From: Aporhodopirellula rubra
GTDB taxonomy: Bacteria > Planctomycetota > Planctomycetia > Pirellulales > Pirellulaceae
DNA: 64,000 bases
Assembly: GCF_014192335.1 (NCBI RefSeq)
Contig: NZ_JACHXU010000023.1
Location: 62,001 to 126,000, forward strand
Reading direction: 5' to 3'
Within the stretch, counting starts at the first letter, position 1. Each line of letters opens with the position of its first letter. This document shows positions 1 through 10,075 of this stretch, piece after piece. The position numbers and the translations under genes were made by a program. Under the pieces are notes generated by a model that searched no databases, had not been told where the DNA came from, and saw only the letters and a program-made list of their open reading frames with translations.

Positions 1-51
1 GAGACAGCACATCTTGCCAAGATCGAAAGCGGTCGCGTGGATGGTTAGACG

Positions 52-693
52 CTACCGAATGCGTGGACGTTCGCAGCCCCAACAATGCAGCAATTGCTCG
101 GGCCAATAGACCGCAGGCAAAACGAATGCATAGTGTGGCGATTGAGGAGCCACCACGAGCGGCAACACGCTATCGCTGAGCATTTGGTTCGGCAAATGAT
201 GGCGAGCGAATTGAACCGTTGAAATCAAACACCCGTCACGTGAGATGCTCGGCGGGACCGCCAACCCGAAAACACGAATCATTTCATCGGTAAGGTAATC
301 CGCGATCTCGCGAAGCGCATGTGACGTCGGTTGCGTCCCTTTGAGCGTGGCCAATTCCGTAGCCACGTTTCCGAGTTCCTGTGGATCAAGACCGTGAGAT
401 TGCAAGCTGTAAACCATTTCACCGGGAAGGTTTTGCTGCCCAGGTACAAACAGGCCGCCATTGGCCTGGATCAAATGCCCCCAAACGATCACGCCGTCGC
501 GAAACACTTTTCGCTGAGCAGACAAAGGTCGGCAAAGACCATCGGATCGAGATACGATGCGCGTAATCAACGAAAACGCTACTCGCAAATACCGCTTTTC
601 AGCATCGCCAAAATTTCGAGGGGCGTCCCCGAAACGTTCGCAACACTCTCGCAACATTTCCGACCATATGAATTGGCTCTTACCTGTCACCAC
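52..693 (-). CDS. hypothetical protein (213 aa)
   Basis: I do not recognise a family for this soluble-looking 213-residue protein. It has no signal peptide, membrane segment or known motif that I can see. The start would be GTG at 693. It begins only 14 bases after the stop of the upstream gene on the same strand, so co-transcription with that SHD1-like membrane protein is likely. An overlapping plus-strand frame at 331-855 is open, but it would cross the intergenic gap and both genes, so I prefer the minus-strand reading. Function unknown. Confidence 0.55.
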   Translation of the reverse strand: MVTGKSQFIWSEMLRECCERFGDAPRNFGDAEKRYLRVAFSLITRIVSRSDGLCRPLSAQRKVFRDGVIVWGHLIQANGGLFVPGQQNLPGEMVYSLQSHGLDPQELGNVATELATLKGTQPTSHALREIADYLTDEMIRVFGLAVPPSISRDGCLISTVQFARHHLPNQMLSDSVLPLVVAPQSPHYAFVLPAVYWPEQLLHCWGCERPRIR

Positions 694-707
694 GACGGCC
701 CTCGCTT

Positions 708-1892
708 CTACGAATCATCGTTTTGGAGCGACTTTTGTTTGGCCAGTTTGAGAATCATAATGCGATCCGGTTTACTCAACTTAATGATCGGAATGGACAC
801 CTCATCCCCGTTGCTTTTCCGCAACAAAACAAAACCGCCTTTAGAATCTACATAAGTCGCCAAGACGGAGAATTTGCCGGACGCATCGTTCCATAGTCGT
901 TCACGATTGCCGTTCACCCCAACGCCCGATGCCCCATCTACTGACACGGCGTCCCGTGTTTGCTGGGCGAGTGCAACGTCTTTAGCGATCGCAAGGTCTT
1001 CTCTCACCATTCGGTATTTTGTACGCCAACCGTCCCACGTAACATCGACGGTGCCATCGTCATGAACCCGGTCGACGGTGACGTAGTTCCATTTTCGCCC
1101 CCACACGGCCCCCAACTTCATGCCAGGTGACAGTGGAGTTTCGGGCGCGACGATCATCGCGCCGTCAGGTAGCGGGATCCCGATTTTGTATCGTGTCACA
1201 CCAGCCAACGGCTTTGGCGACGCGGCAGGTTCTCGATCAATCGACGCCTGGGATTCGTTGGGTGCATCCGGCTCTTCCACCTTTGGCATGGCATCCCCTC
1301 GGGACCGCGTCTCTTCCACTTTCTCGCTGGGAATCGCGGGCGAAGACGCCGTTATTTTGTCGACGCTCGGTTTCGGCGGTGTTTCGAGAGGCGGCACAAT
1401 TTGGGACTCGAATGCAACCGCAGGTTCGGAGGCTACGGACCGCATGGTCGGTTTCGCAACCGAGACATCTACTCTCGGCAATGATGCCACGGGCGCCTTC
1501 TTCGCACTGCCGGGCACAAAGATCAGAAAGATGATTCCACCTAAAAGGATTACGATGCCGACAACAACCGCGATCGCACTCTTGTAGATCGGAATCGGAG
1601 GCTTGACGTAACCGTAAGCAGCCAACGAGTCACGACGGTACTTTGCCTTCTCCGCCTCCGTTTGCTCCCTGATGCCTAACCAAATCGCGTAGGCCCCAAA
1701 GCCGACAATCACGAGGCCAATTACAATCACGACTATGAAACCCACCAGCCCCTTCTCGGGAGCACCCTGATTCGCCTGCGCTGCATTCGCGGTAGCGTTA
1801 ACGGCACCGAGAAGGATTCCCGCCAAAGAAGAACCACAGCGGACGATCCTGCTTCGACCTGAAATCGTTCCGAGATTATTCATGAGTATCAT
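708..1892 (-). CDS. membrane-anchored protein with C-terminal SHD1-like domain
   Basis: A 394-residue envelope protein. An N-terminal hydrophobic stretch (about residues 20-40) could be a signal peptide. Two further strong membrane segments follow (about 50-72 and 108-130). Next comes a Pro/Ser/Glu-rich linker (about 130-235), a small beta-rich module with conserved Trp and Gly (about 240-300), and a C-terminal SHD1-like domain (about 328-390). In that domain the pattern is R-x-W, then GKFSV, a Leu-Arg-Lys strand and a final KLSKPD. SHD1-like domains are very frequent in planctomycete exported proteins; the ligand is unknown. The ATG at 1892 is supported by a GGAGG-like site about 8 bases upstream. 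The next gene follows after 14 bases. Confidence 0.75.
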   Translation of the reverse strand: MILMNNLGTISGRSRIVRCGSSLAGILLGAVNATANAAQANQGAPEKGLVGFIVVIVIGLVIVGFGAYAIWLGIREQTEAEKAKYRRDSLAAYGYVKPPIPIYKSAIAVVVGIVILLGGIIFLIFVPGSAKKAPVASLPRVDVSVAKPTMRSVASEPAVAFESQIVPPLETPPKPSVDKITASSPAIPSEKVEETRSRGDAMPKVEEPDAPNESQASIDREPAASPKPLAGVTRYKIGIPLPDGAMIVAPETPLSPGMKLGAVWGRKWNYVTVDRVHDDGTVDVTWDGWRTKYRMVREDLAIAKDVALAQQTRDAVSVDGASGVGVNGNRERLWNDASGKFSVLATYVDSKGGFVLLRKSNGDEVSIPIIKLSKPDRIMILKLAKQKSLQNDDS

Positions 1893-2179
1893 TTCGTGCC
1901 CCTCCCAATCCGCATTACCATCGTCTGCATAGAAACAATACCATCATTTCTTCCCTTGGGGGATTTAGACACCCTAACATCCAGACAAGTTCCCTTGAGA
2001 TAACATCACTCGAGCGTAGAAAACTCAAACGATAGAATCTCCGCGTTGCTGGTCCCTTCCCCGTACACGGGTCGGATGAAGGCAGGAGTCGCTCCCCGGA
2101 AGGTTGTGGTCGACTCCTATTCGCTCGAAAATTTGCAAACTTTTGCTCCAATGCTCACCCAGGGCGTTTGCACGGGGAA
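1893..2179. other. intergenic gap, no convincing gene
   Basis: A 78-codon minus-strand frame (1915-2151) lies here, but it has no family resemblance, no good ribosome site and a composition like random translation. The stretch separates the SHD1-like gene from the transposase remnant and may contain one end of the degraded insertion sequence. I could not identify terminal inverted repeats. Confidence 0.4.
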
Positions 2180-2982
2180 TCACGAGCTGAAAACGACTTG
2201 TTCCATGTAGCTGTCATCCCATCCCGCAGTGAGGCGTTTGTTCTTCACGCCACACTTGGCTGTCTTCTCTTGTTTTAACAGACTGAGTGCGGTTCGCCTC
2301 AACGTGCTGAAGTTCTCGTCCCCATGGCCCTTGCGGATTCGGCATTGGTCTTCGCCGAAGGTCACATCAAGTTGCCAGTGGCAACTGTTTTCAATTCCCC
2401 AATGTCCACGAACCGCGCCGGCGAAGGCTTCAACTGGCAGCATCGTACTCACGATGTAATATCAAATCGCGATCTCATCGCCCTTGCGGCGCTGAGTGTT
2501 GTTGATCGACATTCCAATGGCGTGGAGTCCCTTCCACCTTGAGCCATCTGGCAGGTCCTCCGGAAGTTCGCACAAGTAGTAGCTTCGCTCGTCGGTTCGA
2601 CCATGAGTGTGTTCTTTTGTGTGATGTTCAACAACACTCACTCTCGCAAAGTCATCTTCCAGGTGGGCAAGAAAGAACGCCTTGATCCCCTCGTGAAGCA
2701 TCGGCTGATTTCCTTTGACAGCCAAGCAAGAGTCCGCGCCTTCGTCGATGATCTTAGCAGCGATTTCGGTTTGGCATGAGTCAAGTCCAGGAATCTGGCA
2801 AACCAGTCTTTCTTCGTGATTGCGAATCGCGCAATTGCAAGGAAGTCGTCTGCTCCTGCAACAACTCCACAAATCATCATGAACAGCACATTGACCAGCG
2901 GATAGACAGGTTCTCCTGGACGAGGGTCGGTTACGTTGCCAAAACTGATCAATCCGTGAAGTAGAGCGTTCCGTCGAGACAT
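2180..2982 (-). pseudogene. decayed ISAs1-family (H-repeat type) transposase
   Basis: Three collinear pieces of an ISAs1-type DDE transposase are visible. The N-terminal piece (2982 to about 2785) has the DPR, YPL and GAD motifs typical of the family start. A middle piece (about 2800-2465) carries the CQ-x-EIA, GAD and VKGNQ motifs and an HGR motif. The C-terminal piece (2461-2180) has HW-IEN, HWQLDV and the ED motif. The first and second pieces are in different frames, and the central stretch that normally holds PSHDTF and the first catalytic Asp is missing, so an internal deletion lies near 2785. The second and third pieces are in the same frame, separated only by a TGA at 2464-2462. The intact family member is about 380 residues. 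This copy cannot be functional. Confidence 0.8.
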
Positions 2983-3408
2983 GCCATAACGAGTGCCCCC
3001 GGCTGGCTGCGGAGAATCAACCGCCCAAACATGGGTCCTTGCTCACTTTTGCAGATTGCCCAGTGTGGCCCAATCGCCCTGGTTCGCAACTCGGATGAGT
3101 TGCGTGCCTTTAACGTCTGCTGCGAATTGGGATGTAATCGGCAAGACCGTCTCCGTCGGATAACACGGTCTGTACCGAGGAACACGTGGGTGGGAATGAG
3201 CAGAATTTTGGGTTTACATCGATCTGGGGGCCGTTTCCGGCGCCGTTAGACAGCGATTGAGGGCAACCGGTCACAGAAAACCCCCGAAATGTTCATGTTC
3301 CACGGTGAAGACCTGTTTGAATCTCGCTAGACTGACGGGGGGCATTGTCGGGCCCGTGCGATGCGTGCGCGCCTCTCCCTTTCATCTGTTTAGCCATACC
3401 ATTCGCCG
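2983..3408. other. intergenic gap upstream of the kinase gene
   Basis: About 425 bases without a convincing gene. A 78-codon minus-strand frame (2949-3185) and a 72-codon plus-strand frame (3031-3249) are open but resemble nothing. The right part presumably holds the promoter of the kinase gene, but I see no clear consensus boxes. The left part abuts the transposase remnant and may be residual insertion-sequence flank. Confidence 0.4.
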
Positions 3409-6400
3409 ATGACTTCCCTCATTCAACGCGGACTCGAGATCGTGCCGGGTTACACGCTCGTTCGCCGATTGGGGTCGGGCATGGCGGGTGAGGTCTGGGT
3501 GGCTCGTGCGTCCGGCGGCGTTTACGTTGCGGTCAAAGTCGTTCGCGACATGAGCATGATCGGTAGCAAACGCGAGCTCGGTGCGTTGCGGATTGTCCGT
3601 GAGGTCAAACACACGAACCTTTGCCCATTGATTGGCGTTTGGTTTTTCGATGCCGACGGGGAATTGCTCAGCAATTCCGCGACGGACGATATTCTCGGAC
3701 GAGAATCCTCGTTGATCGACACCGAATGTCTCAGCGGCGACCGCAACTCGGACGAGATGCGAGAAACTCATGCGATGGGTTTGGCAGATTCCAACGTCGA
3801 CCTGAACCCGCGTGATCCGTCTGCCCCCAGCGACAGCCACCTGCAAGAGACGGGCGAATACAAGGGTGACGCGGCGGATGATTCGGGCTTCCTGTCGGCG
3901 TTGTCGCGAAAGTCTACCCCGCGTCCAAATCGAGGCTCGGACCTAACGCGGCCGAGGTCGGATTCGTCAACGTTGCCGACGCCCGGCGATCGACGCAACG
4001 AAGATGATCCTGATTCGTCACTCGGTGACGCCAAACAGATGGTCATCGCGATGGGCCTCGGTGAGAAAACACTGCACGACCGATTGGTCGAAATGCGTGC
4101 CCCCGGCAACGCACCGGAGAACGAGAACGATCCGCTGCATTTGCCCGGTGGAGTTCCCGCCCCTGAATTGATTCGGTATATCACCGGAGCCGCGTCGGCA
4201 ATCGACGAACTGAACATCCACCACAACATTTACCACTGCGATATCAAGCCGCAGAACATTTTGATCGTCGGTGGAAACGCTCAGGTCTGCGACTTCGGGT
4301 TAGCTCGTCGCGTCCACGAGAATCGACGCACTCAGTTAGCAATCGGCACACCCGCCTATGGTGCGCCGGAGATGCTATTCGACCAGACCTACACCAAAAC
4401 GATCGATCAGTATTCGCTCGCGATCACTTACTACGAAATGCGAACGGGCAACCTGCCGTTTGAGACGTCCCGTCGCTCGTCTTTTCTGCGAGCGAAAGCC
4501 AACGGAGAACTGCGGCTCGATGAGTTGCCGGTGCGTGAACGCGAGGTCATCGAACGGGCGACTCGCCTCGATCCGTCAGAGCGATACGAAACCTGTTCGC
4601 AGTTCGCGGAAAAACTTAACGAAGCGATCTTCTCAACTGGAGTGAGTGGAGCGGGCGGGCGACGCACGAAGGCTCTGATCGCGACCGCGATTTGCTTGCT
4701 GACTCTCATCGGTGGCGGCGTTGCCTATTACGTTTCGACGCTTCCGAAGACGGTGGTTGCGGAGAACGACGCTAAGTCTGACGAATCGATCCAATCCTCC
4801 TCAACGGATCCCCTTGAAAACAATCGCGAGGCCGAACAAAGTTCGGCGTTTGACTCGGACATAAGACCTGATGACGCTCTCGCTATCGACTCGGTACCAC
4901 AGGACCCCGCCGATCTATCACCAAACGCTTTAGAGCCCCCAAACACGACAGAACCAGACTCAACGCCTCCTCTCTCGATGGGCCAGGAGTCACCAGCCAA
5001 TGCACCGGAGAAACATACGGACGTTGCACCTGCTATTCCAGATCCAACGTCGGGTGAGATGCCTGTCGTCTCGACGGGACCTGATCCGATAGAGATGGAT
5101 CCATCGACCGACGCGCCGCCAGTCATCACGACACTACCCGCCAATGTCGATCCGCCCACCGAGCCAAAACGCACGCCCGAGACGATCGACGAATATCTCG
5201 CCGCAGCCGTCGATCAGCTCGATCGTTGGTCCACACAGGATCCCGCGATCATCAAACGTACCGATCTCGAAGCGTTCGCAGACCAGATTGAGTCCTTCGC
5301 ACCGACCCTGGATGCCGACGGCAACTGGGTTGATCCGCAGATTGCCAGTATTACCAAGTCGCCTTTTGAAGAACGTCACGTTCCCTCGGTGATTGCGATC
5401 GCGGACCGGTTTCGTGACGAAACGCTCGCTGACGAAACGCTCGCTGACAAGGCGAACAAGGTTAATCGCATCTCGACGGAAGATGCGAACGTTCTCGCGG
5501 GCCGAGTAGCATTGGCATCGCTACGTTCGCTGGTTCGCTCGTTGCTCGCCCCATCGTCATCCGTTTCTCCCGATGCGAAAGACGACGTCCGCAAAACGTT
5601 GCGTGGAGAGCAAGCCCAGAGAATTGCTGCGTTTCGAGACCTGTTTGGCGACGACGATCGCTTCCCATCGTCCGAACACCAAGCCGATGCGTCTTACACT
5701 TTGGCGAAATTCATTGTCGACGCGAAGAAGTCGCTTTCGTTTGATGACGACGAAATCGAGATCGCCAAAGAACGGCGATCCGATTTGAACCGAGCAAATG
5801 CGTTGAATTTGAATCCGGTTCGGCTATCGCGTCTCGCTGAAGCTCAAATGGGAGACTTGGTCGCCTTGCGGGTGGCTCGTGACGACGCCGGGGGCGGCGA
5901 CGATTCTTCGGCTCAACGCAATGAAGTGATCGATGCGGTTGCCGTAGATATCACGCGTGATCTCGATAAGCCCGCTGCTCATGCGGATCAGAAAACGGGA
6001 TGGGACCGGGTCAGCGGTGAACTGAACCTGAATGCCCATGCTGCGGCTGGATTGGCGATGTGGGATGCGAACCGTGTCAGTGATGCGATGAAGCATTGGA
6101 TCGCCATCCAAAACGACGCGCTGCTGGACTTACATGTGCGAGACGATTGGCGAACCGATGTGGCAAACCGATGCCTCGATTGGCTCGCCGAGAACACCGA
6201 TGCGGATGACAATGACATCGAAACCGTCCGCTTCAGCAAGTCGACGCGGCACGGCACCGGCGTGCTCGAATTGGTGTCTCGGTTCGCGGGAAAATCAGCG
6301 GACCTGCGAAAGAAAATCCAGCCAGAACAATTCCTGCTCGCGGCGGCGAAAGGCGATTACCGCACCGCGATGGAAGCGTGGGATGCGATGAATCTTTCGA

Positions 6401-7932
6401 TGGACGATCCGCGGACAACGCCGCAGATCGGGTACGCCCTTTGGGAACTGTGTTCCCGACGTTTGAAAGACAACATCTCTGATACCGAACGTGCCGCGAT
6501 CACCAACGACCTGGTCTTCGCAACGGTCGCACAATTGGACAACGCGACCGCGGGCGAACGCTTAGGCTCCGACATTCGGCTCAGCGAGACGCTCGCCAAT
6601 CGCATCAACCAGACCCTCGATTCCGTTCACAAGATGACGACGCATCCGATTGATGCGATGCCCCAGATTTCGCAGAGGCTAGACCGACCGGAGTTGTTTG
6701 TTTTATGCAAACGATATCTCGATACGATCGCTAATTCGACCGCCCCATCAGACCACGGCCGTTTTCTTGATCGTCTAGAGAAGGTCCAGTTTGCCGCCGC
6801 GACCGCTGCGATGATCGAAAAGGACGTGCCCGCACGTGACGAGTTTCTGTTGATCGCGTCCGAAGCGTTCATTCAAACGCGGTACGAAGAGATCGACGAC
6901 CTCCCCGCGGTCGAGATGATCGAGCGTTTGTTCGCGTATGAGAAAGCGGGCGATAACGCGTCACGCTCCGCACCGACGATCTACCGCCAATTCCTGGTGG
7001 CCAGAGCCGCCGACCAACGCGGATACCTCAGCCGAGATGACGAGGATGTGCTCAAGTACTACGTCCAAGCACGTGGTGCGTACACCCAATTGATTGAGAA
7101 CCCAAACGTACCGCCCGATCTTCGGGGCAGTGTTTATCGATGCCGAGCGAGCCTGCTCAGTCGATTGGCCGTTCAGGAGACACTACCTCGCAAACGCGAA
7201 TTGCTCGAACTCGCCGCAAAAGATGCTTCCGCTGCCGTCTCATTACCGCCTCGATGGCATTTCGACAACGACGATCGATTGACCACGGCCGCCGAAGTAA
7301 ACATTTCGACGGTGAGACTAGTCACCGACCTCGAATTATCGGAAAAGCAAAAACTGCTCGACGATGCGGACCGATATATCGCCGAAGCGATCGCCGTTCG
7401 CAAGCAACTCGGCTATCCGACGTTCATGCACGAAACCCATCGGCTCAACGGTTATCTGTTCGATCTCTTGATGTCACCCAAAGGCAGACGCCATAGTAAC
7501 CGCGAGCAGAAAGCGATGACGCTGATGAGTCAGCTCGGCACGGTACCGATCCCGTCTGCGCAAGAATTTGAAGTTGAAAAGACACTCGCCGCGCCGTCAT
7601 ACCGAACCAAAGTTCATTGGCACTGCATGTGTGCCATGGTGCACCGCCTCGCCGAACATCCCGAGATGGCGATGAGCCACATTCGATACGCGCTCCAGAT
7701 CGCCGAAGAGCACTTACCGGAAACCGACGACCGGCGACACCGCGCGGTGTTGATCTACGTTCAATTCAAAGGACCTGAGTTACTGGAAGGCGTTTCCAAG
7801 AACGGACGGGCGGACCAGCAACTGGTCGGAGAACTCAGCGACAAACTGAACACGATCGTTGACCCGAATTCCTACTTCCGCATCGAGAAGCAGGGTTACG
7901 TTCGTGACCTTGAGAAGATGGCCAAACCTTAG
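3409..7932 (+). CDS. giant transmembrane Ser/Thr protein kinase (Hanks type)
   Basis: A 1507-residue protein. The N-terminal kinase domain spans about residues 15-405: glycine loop LGSG at 21-24, catalytic Lys43 in AVK, catalytic loop HCDIKPQN at 276-283, DFG at 295-297 and APE at 319-321. The ATP- and Mg-binding residues are all present, so it is probably active. The usual Arg before the catalytic Asp is Cys277, making it a non-RD kinase. About 120 acidic and Ser/Pro-rich residues (roughly 89-208) are inserted in the N-lobe/hinge region. One membrane segment lies at about 422-444. An Asp/Pro/Thr-rich linker (about 450-590) follows, then some 900 mainly alpha-helical residues that look TPR-like but match no family I can name. 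Kinase inside and helical domain outside is the expected topology. A 15-base tandem duplication is visible at 5416-5445. Confidence 0.9.
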   Translation: MTSLIQRGLEIVPGYTLVRRLGSGMAGEVWVARASGGVYVAVKVVRDMSMIGSKRELGALRIVREVKHTNLCPLIGVWFFDADGELLSNSATDDILGRESSLIDTECLSGDRNSDEMRETHAMGLADSNVDLNPRDPSAPSDSHLQETGEYKGDAADDSGFLSALSRKSTPRPNRGSDLTRPRSDSSTLPTPGDRRNEDDPDSSLGDAKQMVIAMGLGEKTLHDRLVEMRAPGNAPENENDPLHLPGGVPAPELIRYITGAASAIDELNIHHNIYHCDIKPQNILIVGGNAQVCDFGLARRVHENRRTQLAIGTPAYGAPEMLFDQTYTKTIDQYSLAITYYEMRTGNLPFETSRRSSFLRAKANGELRLDELPVREREVIERATRLDPSERYETCSQFAEKLNEAIFSTGVSGAGGRRTKALIATAICLLTLIGGGVAYYVSTLPKTVVAENDAKSDESIQSSSTDPLENNREAEQSSAFDSDIRPDDALAIDSVPQDPADLSPNALEPPNTTEPDSTPPLSMGQESPANAPEKHTDVAPAIPDPTSGEMPVVSTGPDPIEMDPSTDAPPVITTLPANVDPPTEPKRTPETIDEYLAAAVDQLDRWSTQDPAIIKRTDLEAFADQIESFAPTLDADGNWVDPQIASITKSPFEERHVPSVIAIADRFRDETLADETLADKANKVNRISTEDANVLAGRVALASLRSLVRSLLAPSSSVSPDAKDDVRKTLRGEQAQRIAAFRDLFGDDDRFPSSEHQADASYTLAKFIVDAKKSLSFDDDEIEIAKERRSDLNRANALNLNPVRLSRLAEAQMGDLVALRVARDDAGGGDDSSAQRNEVIDAVAVDITRDLDKPAAHADQKTGWDRVSGELNLNAHAAAGLAMWDANRVSDAMKHWIAIQNDALLDLHVRDDWRTDVANRCLDWLAENTDADDNDIETVRFSKSTRHGTGVLELVSRFAGKSADLRKKIQPEQFLLAAAKGDYRTAMEAWDAMNLSMDDPRTTPQIGYALWELCSRRLKDNISDTERAAITNDLVFATVAQLDNATAGERLGSDIRLSETLANRINQTLDSVHKMTTHPIDAMPQISQRLDRPELFVLCKRYLDTIANSTAPSDHGRFLDRLEKVQFAAATAAMIEKDVPARDEFLLIASEAFIQTRYEEIDDLPAVEMIERLFAYEKAGDNASRSAPTIYRQFLVARAADQRGYLSRDDEDVLKYYVQARGAYTQLIENPNVPPDLRGSVYRCRASLLSRLAVQETLPRKRELLELAAKDASAAVSLPPRWHFDNDDRLTTAAEVNISTVRLVTDLELSEKQKLLDDADRYIAEAIAVRKQLGYPTFMHETHRLNGYLFDLLMSPKGRRHSNREQKAMTLMSQLGTVPIPSAQEFEVEKTLAAPSYRTKVHWHCMCAMVHRLAEHPEMAMSHIRYALQIAEEHLPETDDRRHRAVLIYVQFKGPELLEGVSKNGRADQQLVGELSDKLNTIVDPNSYFRIEKQGYVRDLEKMAKP

Positions 7933-7950
7933 CAATCCGAAAGAGCGGCA

Positions 7951-9450
7951 TCACTTCTTCTTCCGGTTCTGCCGCGTAACCGTTCCGGCTTCCTCGGGAC
8001 GATAATCCGGGTTGTCGCTCATCATTTGAGCTCCGGTCGTTTCCCGCCACGCGACCATCTGCTGAAGCAATCGCTCGGCCCGTTCCGGGTACGTCTGTGC
8101 GAGGTTTGTCGTTTCGCTAGGATCCTTACTCAGATCAAACAACTCGAGTCGTCCGTCCTCGAAGAACTCGATCAGTTTCCAGTCACCTTGCCGGATAGCG
8201 CCGTACGGTGCCGTGCGGTGATAGTGTGGATAATGCCAATACAACGCATCGCGTGACAGCGTTGTCGCATCGCCCTTCAACAGCGGCACGATGCTGAGCC
8301 CGTCTTGGTGTTGATCAGGACGCGGCGCCAGGTTGGCGATGTCGAGCATCGTGGGATAGAAATCGGTTCCGATCACCGGCTCGTCACACGACGTGCCTGC
8401 TTTGGTCACACCCGGCCACTTCACCACCAACGGTTCCCGAGTACCGCCCTCGTGCGAGAACCCTTTGAAATCACGTAGGCCACCAGACGTGCCCTGAAAA
8501 TTGCCGCCGTTATCACCCGTTAAGACAATCACAGTGTTATCGGCGATTCCAAGAGTATCCAGCGTTTGCATCAATCGCCCGACGCTCTCATCGAGCCGCT
8601 CGACCATCCCCGCACGAGCCGGATCGAGATGTTCGTTATTCGTGTTCTCAAACGTTTTTGCTTTCGCTTTATACTTCGCAACCAATTCGGGCGGCGACAT
8701 GATCGGGCCATGGAGCGTGTAGTAAGAGAAATACAGGAGAAAGGGTTGCGATTGCGGTGTTGCCTCCAAAAACTCAACGGCAGCGTCCGTCAGTTTGTCG
8801 GTCAGAAACTCACCAGGTTCTCCGTCGTCGAGGTTAGGAACATCGAACGGCGAGAAATACCTGCCTGGCCCTTTCGGCTGCCCCCATTCACGACCGCCCA
8901 CGTTGAGATCGAAACCGTGATCGGTGGGATAGTGTTGATCAAAATCGTCTTGCCCGATCGGCATCAAATGCCACTTGCCGAAGAATGCGGTTGTGTAGCC
9001 GGACTCTTTCAACGCCTCTGGCAATAAGATGCGTTCATGATCGATCCGCATGTTCCAATCCGGAACCGACAATTTCGCGTGAGGATGATTGTGGCCGGCA
9101 ATCCAATCAGTCAAATGCAGGCGTGCGGGATAGCAACCGGACAAGATTGCAGCACGACTCGGCGAGCAAACCGCACACGCGGCATAGGCGTTTTGAAACG
9201 TCATCCCTTGCCCCGCCAACGCGTCGATGTGAGGCGTTTCGTTGAACCGGGCACCGTAGCATCCGAAATCGCCCCACCCCAAATCATCAACGAGAAGAAA
9301 GACAAAGTTAGGCGGTTGTGCATTGCCGTCACTCTCCGGCATCGCCGCGGGTTGCGCCAATTCGGCCAACCCGATCGACGCATTCAAGCATGCCAGAAAA
9401 AGACAAACGGGCAACGTCCATCCACGTCGGTTCATACCAAATCGGTTCAT
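7951..9450 (-). CDS. secreted sulfatase, arylsulfatase A-like
   Basis: A type I sulfatase that would hydrolyse sulfate esters, probably on algal polysaccharide or glycans. The formylglycine motif CSPSR is present with Cys95 (numbering from the start chosen here). The metal-binding Asp pair DD lies near residues 55-56, followed by GDFGCYG. A second catalytic region includes GKWHL, and the TGDNG motif contributes metal ligands further on. The total length of about 499 residues is normal for the family. The frame is open up to 9525, but starting at 9450 puts a basic N-terminus directly before a hydrophobic core ending near GLAE, a good signal peptide. It converges with the kinase gene, with 18 bases between the stops. 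The substrate cannot be told from the sequence. Confidence 0.88.
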   Translation of the reverse strand: MNRFGMNRRGWTLPVCLFLACLNASIGLAELAQPAAMPESDGNAQPPNFVFLLVDDLGWGDFGCYGARFNETPHIDALAGQGMTFQNAYAACAVCSPSRAAILSGCYPARLHLTDWIAGHNHPHAKLSVPDWNMRIDHERILLPEALKESGYTTAFFGKWHLMPIGQDDFDQHYPTDHGFDLNVGGREWGQPKGPGRYFSPFDVPNLDDGEPGEFLTDKLTDAAVEFLEATPQSQPFLLYFSYYTLHGPIMSPPELVAKYKAKAKTFENTNNEHLDPARAGMVERLDESVGRLMQTLDTLGIADNTVIVLTGDNGGNFQGTSGGLRDFKGFSHEGGTREPLVVKWPGVTKAGTSCDEPVIGTDFYPTMLDIANLAPRPDQHQDGLSIVPLLKGDATTLSRDALYWHYPHYHRTAPYGAIRQGDWKLIEFFEDGRLELFDLSKDPSETTNLAQTYPERAERLLQQMVAWRETTGAQMMSDNPDYRPEEAGTVTRQNRKKK

Positions 9451-9565
9451 GCCAGATACTCGAAGGTGGGGCTCTCGGTGTCGTTTACGGACGCCGAGGA
9501 TATCGCGTCGAGCGGACGCATGCAAATATTCTGACAGAGCGGCTCGCTAACAAAGCAAAACAGCT

Positions 9566-10075
9566 TTACGCACTTCGCTCTCGTTTACGATTTCGCAACA
9601 ATAACGCGATGCAGTCATTCCCCAAGACGGAACCACGCATGTCGATGTCGCAGGAAAACAGTTTCGCCAATTCCCGACCGTTGATTCCGAGTCCTCCGTA
9701 GCCCGCTTCGCTGACGACTACCTGATTGGCACCGAAGGCGATGTGCCGGATGCCGGCGAGAGCGGTAGCGGATAGACACATAGGACACGGTTCAGCGGTC
9801 GTCGCCAGCCAACACCCACTCAAATCACGCTTGCCGAGTTGCTTGCACGCGGCAGCGATTGCATTGATTTCGGCATGCGCGGAAGGGTTGTTGGCCGAGC
9901 GTGCAGTATTGTGGGCGACCGCGACTTGCTCACCATCGGATCGATAAATCGCTGCGCCGAATGGGTTCTCTCCGTGTCGAACACCTTCTTCCGCTATGGC
10001 AAGCGCCGCCTTCATCCACTGTTTTAAGTTCCAATCGTTTACTGTCTGCGAAATCCCTGCAGCCTTGTCGCTCAT
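9566..10075 (-). CDS. nucleoside deaminase (CMP/dCMP or guanine deaminase-like)
   Basis: A zinc-dependent deaminase of the cytidine deaminase superfamily. The HAE motif (zinc His and proton-shuttling Glu) is followed by PCPMC, which supplies the two zinc cysteines. The spacing and the sequence after PCPMC are closest to guanine deaminase / tRNA adenosine deaminase-like proteins, so the substrate could be a free base or tRNA. The frame stays open to 10105 (TTG, with ATG at 10102). I chose the ATG at 10075, giving 164 residues, because it starts just before the conserved region, but ribosome-site support is weak for both. It is divergent from the aldehyde dehydrogenase gene. Confidence 0.8.
   Translation of the reverse strand: MSDKAAGISQTVNDWNLKQWMKAALAIAEEGVRHGENPFGAAIYRSDGEQVAVAHNTARSANNPSAHAEINAIAAACKQLGKRDLSGCWLATTAEPCPMCLSATALAGIRHIAFGANQVVVSEAGYGGLGINGRELAKLFSCDIDMRGSVLGNDCIALLLRNRKRERSA

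Noticed and set aside
331-855. 174-codon plus-strand frame over the first two genes
   Set aside because: No family signal, and it runs across both minus-strand genes and their short gap.
1915-2151. 78-codon minus-strand frame
   Set aside because: No ribosome site, no family signal; likely chance.
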